A stretch of DNA of 64,000 nt from Heliocidaris erythrogramma. Its lineage: Eukaryota > Echinodermata > Echinoidea > Camarodonta > Echinometridae. The position numbers and the translations under genes are program-made. Shown here in pieces: positions 1 to 11,420 of the stretch (its first letter is position 1; every line of letters begins with the position of its first letter). The notes beneath the pieces were generated by a model. It ran no database searches and had not been told where the DNA came from. It saw only the letters and a program-made list of their open reading frames with translations. The stretch covers positions 29,544,094 through 29,608,093 of the forward strand of contig CM046857.1 in NCBI GenBank assembly GCA_025617745.1. Reading direction: 5' to 3'.

Positions 1-210
1 TGATGTTTGTTATTTATGTGTTTCATATTTAGATTTCAACAGCATGGATTCATATATTGGGTTTAATGGATAATAATATGGGATTGCACTGATAGAGGTA
101 GAGTAAGCTGGTTTGAGTCAGTAGAAAGTTATTTTAGGTTGATTCAGTACTTTACCCTTTGAGATCCCCTGATTTAGAGTTCCCATTTTCTATTACACAG
201 TATTTTGAAG

Positions 211-1200
211 ATGTCTTTCATTAAGATAGAGGATTCCCCAGGGGACATCTCTGAGTATCCCTTAGAAAGGGAAGGACACCTGTTGTTAGAAGTTTTACAA
301 GGGGTGCATCCTTGTGCAAATGGCCTGATTTATACAGGGGATGATGGTGGGAAGAAGAGAGCAAATCCGTGAGCCACCTAGTGGATGGAAGGAACAGGTG
401 GTATATAGTCCTTTCAGTCCTGTAGGGAGTAGCGATGGTGAGAACTTGGAGTTGACTGAGCTAAAGAGACAGCTTCAAGAGCTATCTGAGAGGCAGCCCA
501 CCAAGCTGGTGATGGCACCTGAAAGGAAAATCCCCATCTTTGATGGGAAAGCAGCTGAGGTTGACGATTTTGTAATCAGCGTGAATGGGTCCTTTTCCAG
601 ATATGGGATTGCAGAGGAGGAAAAGGTCGCCTATCTCCTGGATTTTGTCAGAGGAGTCCCAAGGGTAGAGGTTCAATCCCTCCAGAAGGAAGGAAAGACC
701 GCAGAGGAGATTTTGACATTTCTTCGGGAGGGATTCCTATGCCAGATTGCGTAACCTTGGAGAACTACAAAGACTCTTCCTTGAAAGGAGACAGAAGAGG
801 GGGGACCTTGAGAGGAGATTCAACAGCCTCTGCAGGAGAGAGCCCAAGCTTTACTTGGATCCTAACGCAATTCTCATTGAGCAGTTCATCGAAGGTCTTG
901 AGGATCAGGTACTGAGGAACGCCAGCAGGGATAGATATGAGTTCAATAAGGATCTGGACTTCCGTGAGTGAAGGGAATTTGCCATTCGGAGGTCAGGACA
1001 AGAAGAGTCTCGGGTCCATTGCCACGATGGTGCCCGACAGGCAGCCCTCCAGAACAAGCATGGTTGTTAAGGCCGTCAGAGAGGTACTACCCGCAACTTC
1101 AGTCACCCAAGCTACAAATGGTCCTCGTGCTCTATATGGGGCGAAGCGGTTCTTCAGGAATTTTGGGAGCGAATGGAAACTTCAGGACAAGGGTATCTAA
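211..1200 (+). pseudogene. gag-like region of LTR element, copy 1
   Basis: The likely start is the ATG at 211 (MSFIKIEDSP...), whose frame closes at about 372. Gag reading then continues in other frames at 341-754 and 747-971. The two shifts are near 341-372 and near 740. An in-frame TGA at 969-971 follows, after which the same frame runs to 1200. The segment with PERKIPIFDGKAAEVDDF and the region around residues LIEQFIEGLEDQVLRN resemble Ty3/gypsy Gag matrix-capsid. No CCHC zinc knuckle is visible, although this family normally has one. A 59-bp stretch present in copy 2 is deleted near 1060. Gag would form the cytoplasmic retrotransposon particle; this copy could not make it intact. Confidence 0.75.
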
Positions 1201-2020
1201 CAAGACTCAACCAGCCTACGCCCGAGCTGTGCAAGGGGTGATGAAAATCATCAGTGACCGGGCCAGACTAGGTGATGAGAGTGGTGGAGTTGGTAGAGCG
1301 TACCTGAGAGGGAGTGACATCATAGTGTCTGGAAGGCAGTCTGTCATTATCGAGGGACAGAGCAGCACTGAGATTGGAGTTACCTTTGACGCTGTTCTGG
1401 AGCCAGATCAAGATGGGGCTATTCCAAGTGGAGTGACTTTGCCTCCGTCCTTCGTCAGTGTTCGAGAAGGGAAATTTCCACTGGTCCTACACAACGGTAG
1501 TGACTGTGACATTGTTTTACCCGATGCTGCACCACTTGGTCATCTCTATGTAGGTAAAGAATGTAGTCAGGATCGCCATGCATCAGAGTGTGGGAGGGTT
1601 TGCAAGATTTCAACTGAAGAGAAGGAACTAGAACCAGATCTAGACATACCAGTAGCTGTCAATTACACAGCGCTAGAGGAGAGAGAAGTGACCAGTTACA
1701 CCATGAGGGCCACGTTTGAGGTACATTCTCCAGGCACGCAGGTTCCCCAAGCAGTGTGTAACCATACCGAGGTGAATCGACAGGGAGGAACGCCATGCTT
1801 ACCCGGACTGTCAATGCAAGAGATAGAGGTACAGCAGCAGACTGATGACGTTTTACAGGAAGTTCGAGGGTTTGTCCGCCGAGGTACAGCTCCCGTCAGA
1901 CAGGAGCGGGAGCAACTGTCGCGTGATGTATTGGACCTGCTGAAGGAGTGGAAAAGACTCTCTTTTGAAGATGGTGTCTTGGTAAGGAGAGTGGAGTCTC
2001 CAAAGGATGGGCAAGCCTAA
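1201..2020 (+). pseudogene. pol linker region (between protease and integrase), copy 1
   Basis: An open frame running to the stop at 2020 covers this part. Its first two thirds (LRGSDIIVSGRQSVIIEG and LPPSFVSVREGKFPLVLHN) fit the poorly conserved region that follows protease in Ty3/gypsy pol. Its last third (WKRLSFEDGVLVRRV) fits the segment just before the integrase zinc finger. The reverse transcriptase and RNase H domains that should separate these are missing, and no DTG/DSG protease motif is seen. I infer an internal deletion with its join somewhere between about 1680 and 1810. Confidence 0.6.
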
Positions 2021-3156
2021 GAGATGTGGCTCTCAGTCGATACCACGATTCTGGAGGACATTTTGGCCACAAGAAGACGTATCGCATGCTAGCTACCAAA
2101 GTTCTGGCAGAAGATGGCGCATGATGTGAAGGAGTGGTGTCGCAGGTGTAAGAGATGTACGTTGAGTAAACCCCCGGCGAGGAGGACAAAGGCACCCTTT
2201 TCTAGTCTCTCCGCCAACGCACCCATGGAAGTTTTAGCCATTGATTTTACAGTTCTTGAACCATCTCAGGACGGCTATGAAAATGTACTTGTGATCACGG
2301 ATGTGTTCACCAAGTACGCTTGGGCATTGCCAACTAAGGATCAGTGCGCTGCTACTGTCGCCAGGATTTTGGTGAAACATGAATAAGGAAGATTCTTTGA
2401 GGCTTATATAGTGAGGGAACTATGTGCATTGTACGGTATCCAGAAGAGTCACACTGTCCCGTACCATCCTGCCGGAAACGGACAATGTGAACGTTTTAAC
2501 CGGAAATTACATAACATGTTGGTCACCCTACGTGAAGCACAGAAGAGAAAGTGGACAGTATACTTGCCTGAGCTGATGTTTGCATATAACAACGCACCAC
2601 ATTCATCAACTGGTGTTGACCCATTTTTCCTGATGGTCGGGAGAAACGCACGTGCCCCCGGTGATATTAACCTAGGTAGGGAAGCTCAGCGATACAGAAC
2701 AATGGGCGGCTTTATCGGGCAATATCAGCATCGATTGAAGACTGCGAGAGCCCTGGCCGCTAAGCAAGCCTAGACTGCCATTGCTGCCAGACAGGTCAAG
2801 CAGGCAAAGAAGGATTTGAGACACCGCCTGCGCTGGGTCAATATGTTCTCGTTAGGAAACAGACCTTGAAGGGTCGACACAAAATCCAGGATGCCTGGGA
2901 GGAAGAACCCTTTATGGTGGTCAAACAACCTTTTCCAGACAGACCAGTATACGTTGTGAAGAATAAGTCAGAGGAGAAGGTTTTGCACCGAACTCAACTC
3001 AAGCTCTGTCCTTGGCTACCAAGTGGGGCTACAGACTCTGTGCAGGAGGTCATTTCCGATGAATCAGGAAGTGGGGAATTCAACCTCAATAGCCGCTGGA
3101 GGTTATGTCTTCCGTCAACTAGGGAATACAGGTGGAATTGGTGGTGCTGGGTTTAG
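2018..3156 (+). pseudogene. integrase remnant, copy 1
   Basis: The HHCC zinc finger is split over two frames: HDSGGHFGHKKTYRM near 2040-2090, then EWCRRCKRCTLSKPP near 2130. The core begins with the first acidic residue in LAIDFTVLEP and ends with YHPAGNGQCERFNR, which carries the catalytic glutamate. A stop at 2384-2386 falls where the segment with the second catalytic aspartate should be; about 15-20 residues of the family pattern are absent there. A C-terminal GPY/F-like stretch follows (KVLHRTQLKLCPW, 2866-3156). Integrase normally inserts the cDNA into the chromosome. Without the middle aspartate this one is not expected to be active. Confidence 0.85.
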
Positions 3157-3322
3157 CCCTGACGAAGTGGACAACGACCTCCCTTCTTCCGAATCAAGGG
3201 GGTCCCACCCCAAAGATATCAGGACTTTTATCTGGGATAGTTTTAACGATTTGTTGTTTTGTTACTAAATCAGTTTTTGGTTTGTCATCACGGGACGATG
3301 ACAAAAATTAAGTGGGGAAGGT

Positions 3323-3452
3323 TGCAGAGTCCCTGGAATTCATTCGTGTAGACGGTAGAGGGCCTCCTTAATTTTGGAGCGGGCACCTCTGTGCTTTTAC
3401 TCATACAGATACTGAGACCCGTTCCCCACTCGGCTTTCTGTTAACTTCTACA
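3323..3452 (+). repeat. 3' LTR, copy 1
   Basis: This 130-bp repeat is nearly identical to the LTR pair at 48490-48619 and 52475-52604. It begins TGCAGAG instead of TGTAGAG and ends TTCTACA. A purine-rich tract (AGTGGGGAAGGT) stands directly before it. It differs from the 3' LTR of copy 2 at three positions. Confidence 0.9.
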
Positions 3453-3544
3453 CATATAACCTACCTCTTTGTGATCTGGTTACCGTGTACCTTGGCTACA
3501 TAAGACCAATTCTAGAGTACTGTGCACCTCTCTTTATCACTCTC
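3453..3544 (+). pseudogene. LINE reverse-transcriptase C-terminal remnant, copy 1
   Basis: The read YLGYIRPILEYCAPLF matches the conserved post-RT segment of CR1/L2/Jockey-type LINEs. It is the 3' flank of the LTR insertion and equals 52605-52696 in copy 2, where the upstream part of the same LINE is present. It ends abruptly at the palindrome-rich repeat beginning at about 3545. Confidence 0.8.
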
Positions 3545-3965
3545 AAAAAAACCTGGTCAAATATGATCAGGAACTGATCAGATTTGACGAGGACAACTTG
3601 TCAGCCGGGCACCTGCACTATTCTGATCAAAATGATCCGGAAAATCTAGTCAAATATTTTGACAAGATTACGTGTTAAATGTGACCAGGAATTGATCAGA
3701 TTTGATCAGAGTAACTTGTTAGCTGGGAACCTGCACAAAATATATTTTGACTAGAAAACTTGTCAAATATGACCAGAAACTGATCAGATTTGACCAGATT
3801 TTATCAGATTTGATTAGGATAACTAGTCAGCCGGGCACCTGCACTATTCTGATCAAAATGATCTGGAAAATCTAATCATATGTTTTGACTAGAAATCTAG
3901 TCAATTCATTTGATTAAGTAATCAAATCAAATTTGATGCAGGAACCTGGTCAGCTTGACACATTC
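3545..3965. repeat. Degenerate palindrome-rich repeat (CTGATCAG units), copy 1
   Basis: Several diverged units repeat the pattern AACTGATCAGATTTGA, then an ACTTGTCAGC-like step, then GGGCACCTGCAC, then TGATCAAAATGATC and TTTTGACTAG. The spacing is irregular, roughly 90-120 bases. Many submotifs are self-complementary around GATC. No coding frame is visible. Copy 2 is at 52697-53117. Confidence 0.7.
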
Positions 3966-5157
3966 TGCACAAAATGATTATAAATCTTAGACCAATTGTA
4001 TAACATAAGCCATTAGAAAATAAATGCAATAAAATATGACTCGTAAAAATCTGATCATCCGTTAATGCATTATATTTTCTAACTGCATATTTGAATATAC
4101 ATAGAATTCAATGCACCATCAATTTTACATGAATACTGAAAAAAGACATCACAAAATAATTTAATTATTGGCAAACTTATTCCAATATACCTGTAAGATA
4201 AACGCTCTATAACATGCCAACAGTAGAATAAACCCAAGGTTCATTTATAACAGTATCAAAATCTTAATCCAAATTACACGACGCATGACTTCCATACAGC
4301 AAATAATCATCCATTCTATATTGCAGGTTATATCACAATTTTTGGAAATGCACTATTCAACTGTGTCAATCATGCACGTCACTGTATACTGGAACGTTGT
4401 GTGATGACTGGGATCATAATGATATTATAAGTATTCAAAACATTGATATTTTAGACTTCAAATGAATAAATGAAATTTCTCACTTATATATGCACATTTT
4501 TGTATTACAAAGTCTAAAAAAATAGAAATTATAAGTTGTAGTGTTTCAACAAAAGTTCCAGAACTCCAGAAGCATGCTTTCAGGAATATTGCATTCTACT
4601 TTTGCCTAAAATTGCAATTTTCTTTGAAAGAGACACAGAAAATTATGCTTACATGCATCAATATAGTTACATGTAGCAGCTTTTCTTGGTGAATAATCAT
4701 ACACAAGTGGCCAGCAATATTTGCCATGATTGGCTCTTTGGGTATCACAAATGATCATCACTTGCAGATGATAGTGTACAATACTGTGAAAACTAACTTT
4801 TGTTATCCCATTACTACCATACTCTGCAGAAGAGTCTCCATCACCATTTTAACCATGTCAAAACAACAACAAATCCAAGGATATAATGCAAGAAACCTCT
4901 GATACTCTTTGTAACTTGATATCAGACAATTTCTGGCTAAAATCTGTACAGTAATATTGATATATAACTTTAAAATGACATACATACCCCGTTTTAATAT
5001 ATACAAATTTGTCAATGATAGGAATGTCAAGAGACAATAGTATGTACCTACCTCTCTGTTGAGCAATATCTTGCTCATTTCTGACAAAGCAACTGTTATT
5101 CAGTGATTGAAAATTTGTGAGTTGATATTAATATGATTGTGTGAAAACGTGATGCTG
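3966..5157. other. AT-rich spacer, no recognised feature
   Basis: I see no gene, RNA or terminal repeat here. Short open frames on the minus strand (4803-5087) have no recognisable domain. The region is repeated in copy 2 with single-base differences. Confidence 0.5.
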
Positions 5158-5307
5158 TTGTGTGCAAGTGCTCAACTGAGAGGTACACATGTACATACGA
5201 TTGGCTGATCTTGGGTGACTGATGATTAACTGATGAGGTCACAACGCAATTGACCCTACCACATATCCTCTTAATAATTTTCCTGAGCTGCGCACATGTT
5301 CTTGTTT
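5158..5307. repeat. 150-bp direct repeat, first member (second at 9008-9157)
   Basis: The segment from TTGTGTGCAAGTGCTC to CACATGTTCTTGTT recurs 3.85 kb downstream at 9008-9157 with very few differences. Its function is unknown. Both members are also present in the second copy of the large duplication (about 54310-54459 and 58159-58308). Confidence 0.85.
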
Positions 5308-5626
5308 TATGAATGCACATGTTCATTGCAAAACGCGTACAAGTGCATGCCCTACTTAAAATCACATGCTGTGCTCGATACTTCTTAGTGTAAAGTTCAG
5401 CGTCTTCAGGCAGCTACATTGCGCAAAGCGGAAATGCAGAGGTCGACATTTGGTCGATATTTGGACATTTGACCCATCAGTTTTATTGAAAATATCAAGG
5501 AAATCAATTGAACTGAATATATGCGGTAGGGAGAATTGGGACTGTAGATGGTTTTTATGGAGGCTCGGCTTAGCAGGTATACGAAAATAATTAAAAACAA
5601 GATGAATGCGACTGCGTCTCCTATAT

Positions 5627-7284
5627 ATGCCTCCGCCTAAATTCAGTTGATGGCTCAAACTCTTCTAGAAATATTTGATAACAAGGCTAAAAACCAGTAA
5701 TTTCATGTAATTTTATGTAAATTGACCTCTGTGACCTCTGACCTTTGACCTACTTACCCCAAAATCTAATCAGTTCATCTTTCTATGGGTATGCATACTG
5801 GTACCAAGTTTGAAGTTCTCACCTCAGATAGTTCTTGAGATATCGCGGTAACGGTGCTAAAAACCACTAATTCCATGTAATTTCATGTAAATTGACCTCT
5901 GTGACCTTTGAACTTTGACCTACCTACCCCAAAATCTAATCAGTTCCTCTTTCTATGGGGATACATACTGGTACCAAGTTTGAAGTTCTTACCTCAAACA
6001 GTTCTTCAGAAATCGTGGTAACGGTGCTAAAATCCAAGAATTTCATGTAATTTCATGTAAATTGACCTCTGTGACCTCTGACCTTTGACCTCCTTACCCC
6101 AAAATCTAATCAGTTCATCTTCGTATAGGGAAACATACTAGTACCAAGTTTGAAGTTCTTACCTCAAACAGTTCTTGAGATATCGTGGTAACGGTGCTAA
6201 AAACCAAGAATTTTTATGTAATTTCATGTAAATTGACCTCTGTGACCTCTGACCTTTGACCTCCTTACCCCAAAATCTAATCAGTTCATCTTCGTATACG
6301 GAAACATACTAGTACCAAGTTTGAAGTTCTTACCTCAAACAGTTCTTGAGATATCGTGGTAATGGTGCTAAAAACCAAGAATTTTTATGTAATTTCAGGT
6401 TAATTGACCTCTGTGACCTCTGACCTTTGACCTACTTACCCCAAAATCTAATCAGTTCATCTTTCTATGGGGATACATACTGGTACCAAGTTTGAAGTTC
6501 TCACCTCAGATAGTTCTTGAGATATCGCGGTAAAGGTGCTAAAAACAGTAATTCCATGTAATTTCATGTAAATTGACCTCTGTGACCTCTGAACTTTGAC
6601 CTACCTACCCCAAAATCTAATCAGTTCCTCTTTCTATGGGGATACACACTGGTACCAAGTTTGAAGTTCTCACCTCAAACAGTTCTTGAGATATCGCGGT
6701 AACGGTGCTAAAAACCAAGAATTTCATGTAATTTCATGTAAATTGACCTCTGTGACCTCTGACCTTTGACCTCCTTACCCCAAAATCTAATCAGTTCATC
6801 TTCTTATAGGGAAACATACTAGTACCAAGTTTGAAGTTCTCACCTCAGATAGTTCTTGAGATATCGTGGTAACGGTGCTAAAAACCAAGAATTTTTATGT
6901 AATTTCATGTAAATTGACCTCTGTGACCTCTGACCTTTGACCTCCTTACCCCAAAATCTAATCAGTTCATCTTCGTATAGGGAAACATACTAGTACCAAG
7001 TTTGAAGTTCTTACCTCAAACAGTTCTTGAGATATCGTGGTAACGGTGCTAAAAACCAAGAATTTTTATGTAATTTCATGTAAATTGACCTCTGTGACCT
7101 CTGACCTTTGACCTCCTTACCCCAAAATCTAATCAGTTCATCTTCGTATGGGGATACATACTAGTACCAAGTTTGAGGTTCCTACCTCAAATGATTCTTC
7201 AGATATCGCGGGGCGGACGGACGCACGGACGGACAACCCGAAAACATAATGCCTCCGGCACCCACCTTCGGTGGGCGGAGGCAT
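5627..7284. mobile_element. Hairpin-ended element with nine 170-bp satellite units, copy 1
   Basis: The ends are an 11-bp perfect inverted repeat, ATGCCTCCGCC at 5627-5637 and its complement at 7274-7284. Inside are nine tandem units; the motif GACCTCTGTGACC starts at 5724, 5894, 6064, 6235, 6406, 6575, 6745, 6916 and 7087, giving a period of 169-171 bases. The last unit runs into a GC-rich GGACGGACG block and a terminal hairpin (7249-7284). No protein is encoded. The layout resembles non-autonomous elements that carry internal tandem repeats, such as Helentron-type HINEs, but I cannot assign the class. Confidence 0.85.
7249..7284. repeat. Terminal hairpin of satellite element, copy 1
   Basis: ATGCCTCCG pairs with CGGAGGCAT and CCACC pairs with GGTGG around a TTC loop. 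It closes the 3' end of the satellite element. Confidence 0.8.
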
Positions 7285-9007
7285 AAAAATATTAAGAAAT
7301 ATATGACAAATATTTTGTAGATCAAACATCCATTTGTAAAATAGACCTTTTAACTATGAATAACATATTTGCAGCCTTCACGTTAATTAGCTTTTCAATC
7401 TCCTCAGCCTCATCCCTGATAGAACACTAGTTGTGGACCAATCAAACACATACTAGACACTCATTTATTGAATTGCATTTGATCTGATGAATAATGTATG
7501 AGCAAATTGTTGATTCTATATCGGTGTCGTCTCTGTATTACTTTTCAAATAATTTATTTTCTCTTTTCTCCCCTGCTATCCATGTAATAAAAGCACACCA
7601 TCTAATATAGAAAAGGCAAACATGAGCTTTTTACAATATAGAGACCGGTTTATATTAACATATTCAAATTGTATGCATACCTTCTTAACAAAGGTTATTT
7701 CTGACAACCTTAAAGCTTGCCCGACGAGGCAACAACTTAATAAAGAACCCCAAATTATCCCACACCATTTCAAGGCCAATTAGAGCCACATGCGTTTGTG
7801 AGCTGCGGGTTTGCCACGTCACCAAAGCACTATGATGTCACATTCGATTCGGGGCTAGTGGAATGAAAATTGTGACATGTCGAATTATCATGCATCGTGG
7901 TCTCGACGAGTGCGGATTGTTCACGACTGATATTTGAGCTCCAACAAAACCTGTGATTTTGCCCCTTGCGACCATTGGACTCAATCAAGATGAAGAGAAT
8001 TGTACAGAGTGCGGTGGGCTTAAAATGCATAACAAAGGCAGTCACCAATGTACACTCTCAGTGGAAGTTAAAATGGCAAATTACAAGAAGCAAGTTCATC
8101 AGTCCTTGAGATATCTTCAAACAGACTGCAACCATTGCCTGTTAAGAAAATTCCTATCCAACTACATCATCATTGGACACGTGCTCCTTTCTGAAGTTGA
8201 GGTGAACAAAACTTTAACCATCATGTACTGTATATGTATTGTTCAGTACATAATGTAATACTAGGGTATGTACTTAAGATGCATGTATAATACACTGGCC
8301 TGAAACTTTAACTACATGTAGGTTTATAAGATATTGGGCATTCATTATACCCCAATTTTTTTGTTGAATTTTTCTGGATGCTTTTGAACAGATACCCCGT
8401 ATTCTAAACATCTGTACCTTTCTCACTCCTAAATCACATAATTCCCGAAAACTACTGATGGTGTAGTTGTCCAGCCCTTTTGCCATAGATCGTAGACATA
8501 CTTCTGCAAGAAATCATAGGCATGGTTGCACTTCCAGCAGTAGTTAACGCCAAGGACGTACGTAAGCTCAAATCAGGTGTCTACTGTTTTCAACAATGAA
8601 GAACATGGTAGAGCATGTCCCTTGATGATCACAAAGGCCTGTTCGGGTTTGGCACGATCTCCCATGATCATCACGTGAGGCTCACGATGGGTTTGCTCCT
8701 CTACATACGTACGAATGTTTGTACGGACCTGTACAAAATGTTTGTACGGACCTGTACAAAATCATATTACAATAAAAAGAGCATAATGTAATACATTTAT
8801 CAAAAGAAATGAAAATTCATGTATTCATGTCTATATCTATTAGACTATTAAACATTGTGCAACTAAAGATGCAAGAACACTTAAATGGTTGATTTGCAGT
8901 CGTGCTCACAAGCCATCCCTACCACCTCGAGAAATATAGTGTCAGCCTTTAATCAAACAGTGATTGACCTAGACCAACCATTAAGTGCAAACTATCCTTA
9001 ATGACTC
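7285..9007. other. Spacer with one unassigned 101-aa ORF (7953-8258, +)
   Basis: No known family is recognised. The ORF at 7953-8258 contains the cysteine-rich stretch ENCTECGGLKMHNKGSHQC and a later CNHC. It could be an exon, but I see no convincing splice sites or signal sequence. The copy at 57104-57409 is identical in protein, which says little because the whole block is nearly identical. A 19-base step, TGTTTGTACGGACCTGTAC, is repeated twice near 8717-8758. Confidence 0.3.
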
Positions 9008-9157
9008 TTGTGTGCAAGTGCTCAACTGAGAGGTACACATGTACATACGATTGGCTGATCTTGGGTGACTGATGATTAACTGATGAGGTCACAACGCAAT
9101 TGACCCTACCACATATCCTCTTAATAATTTTCCTGATCTGCGCACATGTTCTTGTTA
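9008..9157. repeat. 150-bp direct repeat, second member
   Basis: It matches 5158-5307 almost exactly. The main visible change is GATCTGCGC for GAGCTGCGC near the 3' end. It leads directly into the palindrome array that follows. Confidence 0.85.
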
Positions 9158-9310
9158 GATTGACGTAAGTCAATCTTCTGTTCTCGTTCTTATTAGATTG
9201 ACGTAAGTCAATCTTCTGTTCTTGTTCATGTTTTGCATTCTTATTAGATTGACGTAAGTCAATCTTCTATTCTTGTTCACATTCTGCATTCTTATTTAGA
9301 TTGACGTAAT
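9157..9310. repeat. Array of CRE-like palindromes, copy 1
   Basis: AGATTGACGTAAGTCAATCT occurs at 9157-9176, 9195-9214 and 9246-9265, with a degenerate fourth at 9298-9310. Each has 8-base arms (AGATTGAC and GTCAATCT) around GTAA. The intervals begin TTCT(G/A)TTC. The centre TGACGTAA resembles a CREB/C-EBP half site. Binding is not shown. Confidence 0.75.
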
Positions 9311-9404
9311 TAGTCTCGTTCATGTTTTGCATTCTTATTCTTCTTCTTCGTCTTCTTCTTCTTAGACCTCAGACCCCATTCGTTCTGCACAGGGTGTTTG
9401 TAAG

Positions 9405-10905
9405 CTCTGTCTAGGTCCTTTCCCCTTGTCCATTTCATTTCAAATTTCGTATGCATGTTCCTTGGCATCCCTTCTAAATCACTGAGGTCTTCGTCTTTCG
9501 AACTCACTCATGCATGACCGTCCAGGCGCCATTTTGTCCGTTTTGGGGCCATTTTCATGCCTTTTGTTCTCTTTGCCTATCTCAGCTATCCTACATCCTA
9601 CAGACTTCTAACAAATTCCTATAGATAGTCCAAGAGTTGCTCTTTACATTCTAATAAAAAATTAATACGAAAAATGCCATCTTCACACTGTAAATTTAAG
9701 TCCGCAATCGGCCATATTGAAAAACGCTAAATTTCTTGAAATTTTCACTCCCGAATATTAAAAATTCCTATAACTTTGTCATATAAATTGATTTTTGCCA
9801 TGTCTTGGTCTTGGCGTTGCACACATTTCTGCCAGATTTCATGCATTTCTGATTAGGCATTATATAAAGAGCGCCCTCTAAAGTTTTCAAAACGGCTCTC
9901 TTCGTGTGGCCGTATCTCCGTCATGCCTGGGTAAACCCGTCCCCTTTTTTGGATTTAGATACTTCAAGATATACCCTTTTCAGCCAAATAAAAAAATATA
10001 TACCTCATCACTGACCGACTTTGAGAAAATTGCACTTGAAAATCACAATATTTGCATAAATGCCGAAATAAAGACAACTTGCTCTAATTTTGTCAACATT
10101 CATCGTACGTCTCTGAAATTTGGTGGGTATGTGTAATTTCGCATTTTACAACTGTTAACCAAATTTGGTTGAAATCGGACGTCATCGCGAAGATATTACG
10201 CAAAAACTTTAATTTACTATGCATTACATAATATTGCATAATATGCTTATTTTAAATGGCGCGCGCTAGTCGCAGTAGGCTCACAATGACCGCAATAAAA
10301 TTCCCTCGTTAGGGATGCAAGAAAAGATAATGATCTCACAGAATATTTTGAGTAAATCGCGATTGAAGTCGGGTCATTATACGGATCCTGCACATGTATT
10401 ACACGTATTGTCTATGGGGCAAATCGGTTTCCGGCATTTGGCCCCCTGAACGATTTTTATTTTTCTTGAAATTTTGCAGGTACATGCTTCGAGGCAAAAT
10501 GAAGAGACTCTCGAAGCCAGATTTTTCATATCTATCAAGGGCTTTGTTTTAATTGCAATTTTATATCCTGCATAGATGCCACTACCTACGGAACTATGGC
10601 ATGCCATCCAGGCAATATTTCCATTGTGGCCAATTTGTTTTGCATGCAGTGGTTGTGATCACTGTCTAGGTCCTTTCCCCTTGTCCATTTCGATTCAAAT
10701 TTCGTATGCATGTTCCTTGGCATGCCATGTAATGCACTGAACTCTTCATTTTCCGGTATCACTCATGCATGACGGTCCAGGCGCCATTTTGTCCGTGTTT
10801 CGTACCTTTTGTTCGATTTTGCCTATCTCCACTATTCCAGATGCTACAGACTTCAAACAAATTGCTATAGACAGTTTAAGAGATGCTTTTTATTTTACTG
10901 TTCAA
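9405..10905. repeat. Diverged direct repeat pair (9405-9660 and 10661-10905)
   Basis: Both members start with GTCTAGGTCCTTTCCCCTTG and share TTTCGTATGCATGTTCCTTG, CCAGGCGCCATTTTGTCCG and the CTACAGACTTC...AACAAATT...CTATAGA block. They have diverged more than the two large duplicates, so this repeat is older. The DNA between them (9661-10660) contains only short frames without recognisable domains. Confidence 0.7.
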
Positions 10906-10970
10906 TGACATGCAAAATACAGACGTCAATCCATGCACATCGTTCTGATACGTTCTGAAAAAGGGGGGTT

Positions 10971-11420
10971 ATGAAATATCTTGAAAAATTGATCAAATCC
11001 CAGGATCAAATTCCTGAAATTCCTGCTAGTTTTGATAGCTCATTCAGCCAGGATTATATCATTTTGAAAAGTAGAAAAAAACATCTCTTCCAAGGTATTG
11101 TAATGACAGCTTACTTGGGAGGGGGGGTTGGTGTCAGTCCTGAGATATGGGGTTGGAATGAGAGCTCACCTGAGATAGGGGGTACATTGAGCAGTGTTCT
11201 GAATTTAGGGGGGTATCAAGGCAGGAAAGCCCGCGCAAAGCCCGCGATAGGGGGGGGGGGGGGAGTTCAGAAATTTTGGCAGCCTTGAGATAGGGGTGCT
11301 TTCAAAGGGAGGGAAACAAAGCATACGGCGTACCTAAAACTAATACTGAGTGGGGGGGCCGGGGTTCCCATGACACATTTTCTGTTTTGAAATCTCTATA
11401 GATTTATTGGTAAATATATA
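10971..11420 (+). other. G-tract-rich segment at the edge of the assembly gap
   Basis: Four degenerate steps of the form TGAGATA(T/G)GGGG(T) occur between 11140 and 11300, with runs of up to 12 G. The 105-aa frame at 10971-11288 looks fortuitous: it is interrupted in the second copy (60130-60336) by length changes in G runs. Confidence 0.5.

Larger units (their letters stand above)
1..3452 (+). mobile_element. Defective Ty3/gypsy LTR retrotransposon, copy 1 (5' end outside window)
   Basis: This is the left-truncated counterpart of the complete element at 48490-52604. Base 1 matches base 49094, so the 5' LTR and primer site lie before the window. Order seen: gag-like region, pol linker region, integrase zinc finger and core, integrase C-terminus, a purine tract and a 130-bp 3' LTR. 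Reverse transcriptase and RNase H are absent between the linker and integrase. It differs from copy 2 by scattered substitutions and a 59-bp deletion near 1060. It cannot encode its own reverse transcription. Confidence 0.9.

Noticed and set aside
482..676. Minus-strand frame of 64 residues in the LTR element
   Set aside because: It is the shadow of the gag-like frame on the plus strand and shows no domain.
1896..2195. Minus-strand 99-aa frame over the integrase start
   Set aside because: The plus strand carries the clear HHCC zinc finger; the minus frame is a shadow.
5673..7200. CRISPR-like array because of regular repeats
   Set aside because: The units are 170-bp near-identical tandem repeats without short repeats and unique spacers, in a eukaryotic context.
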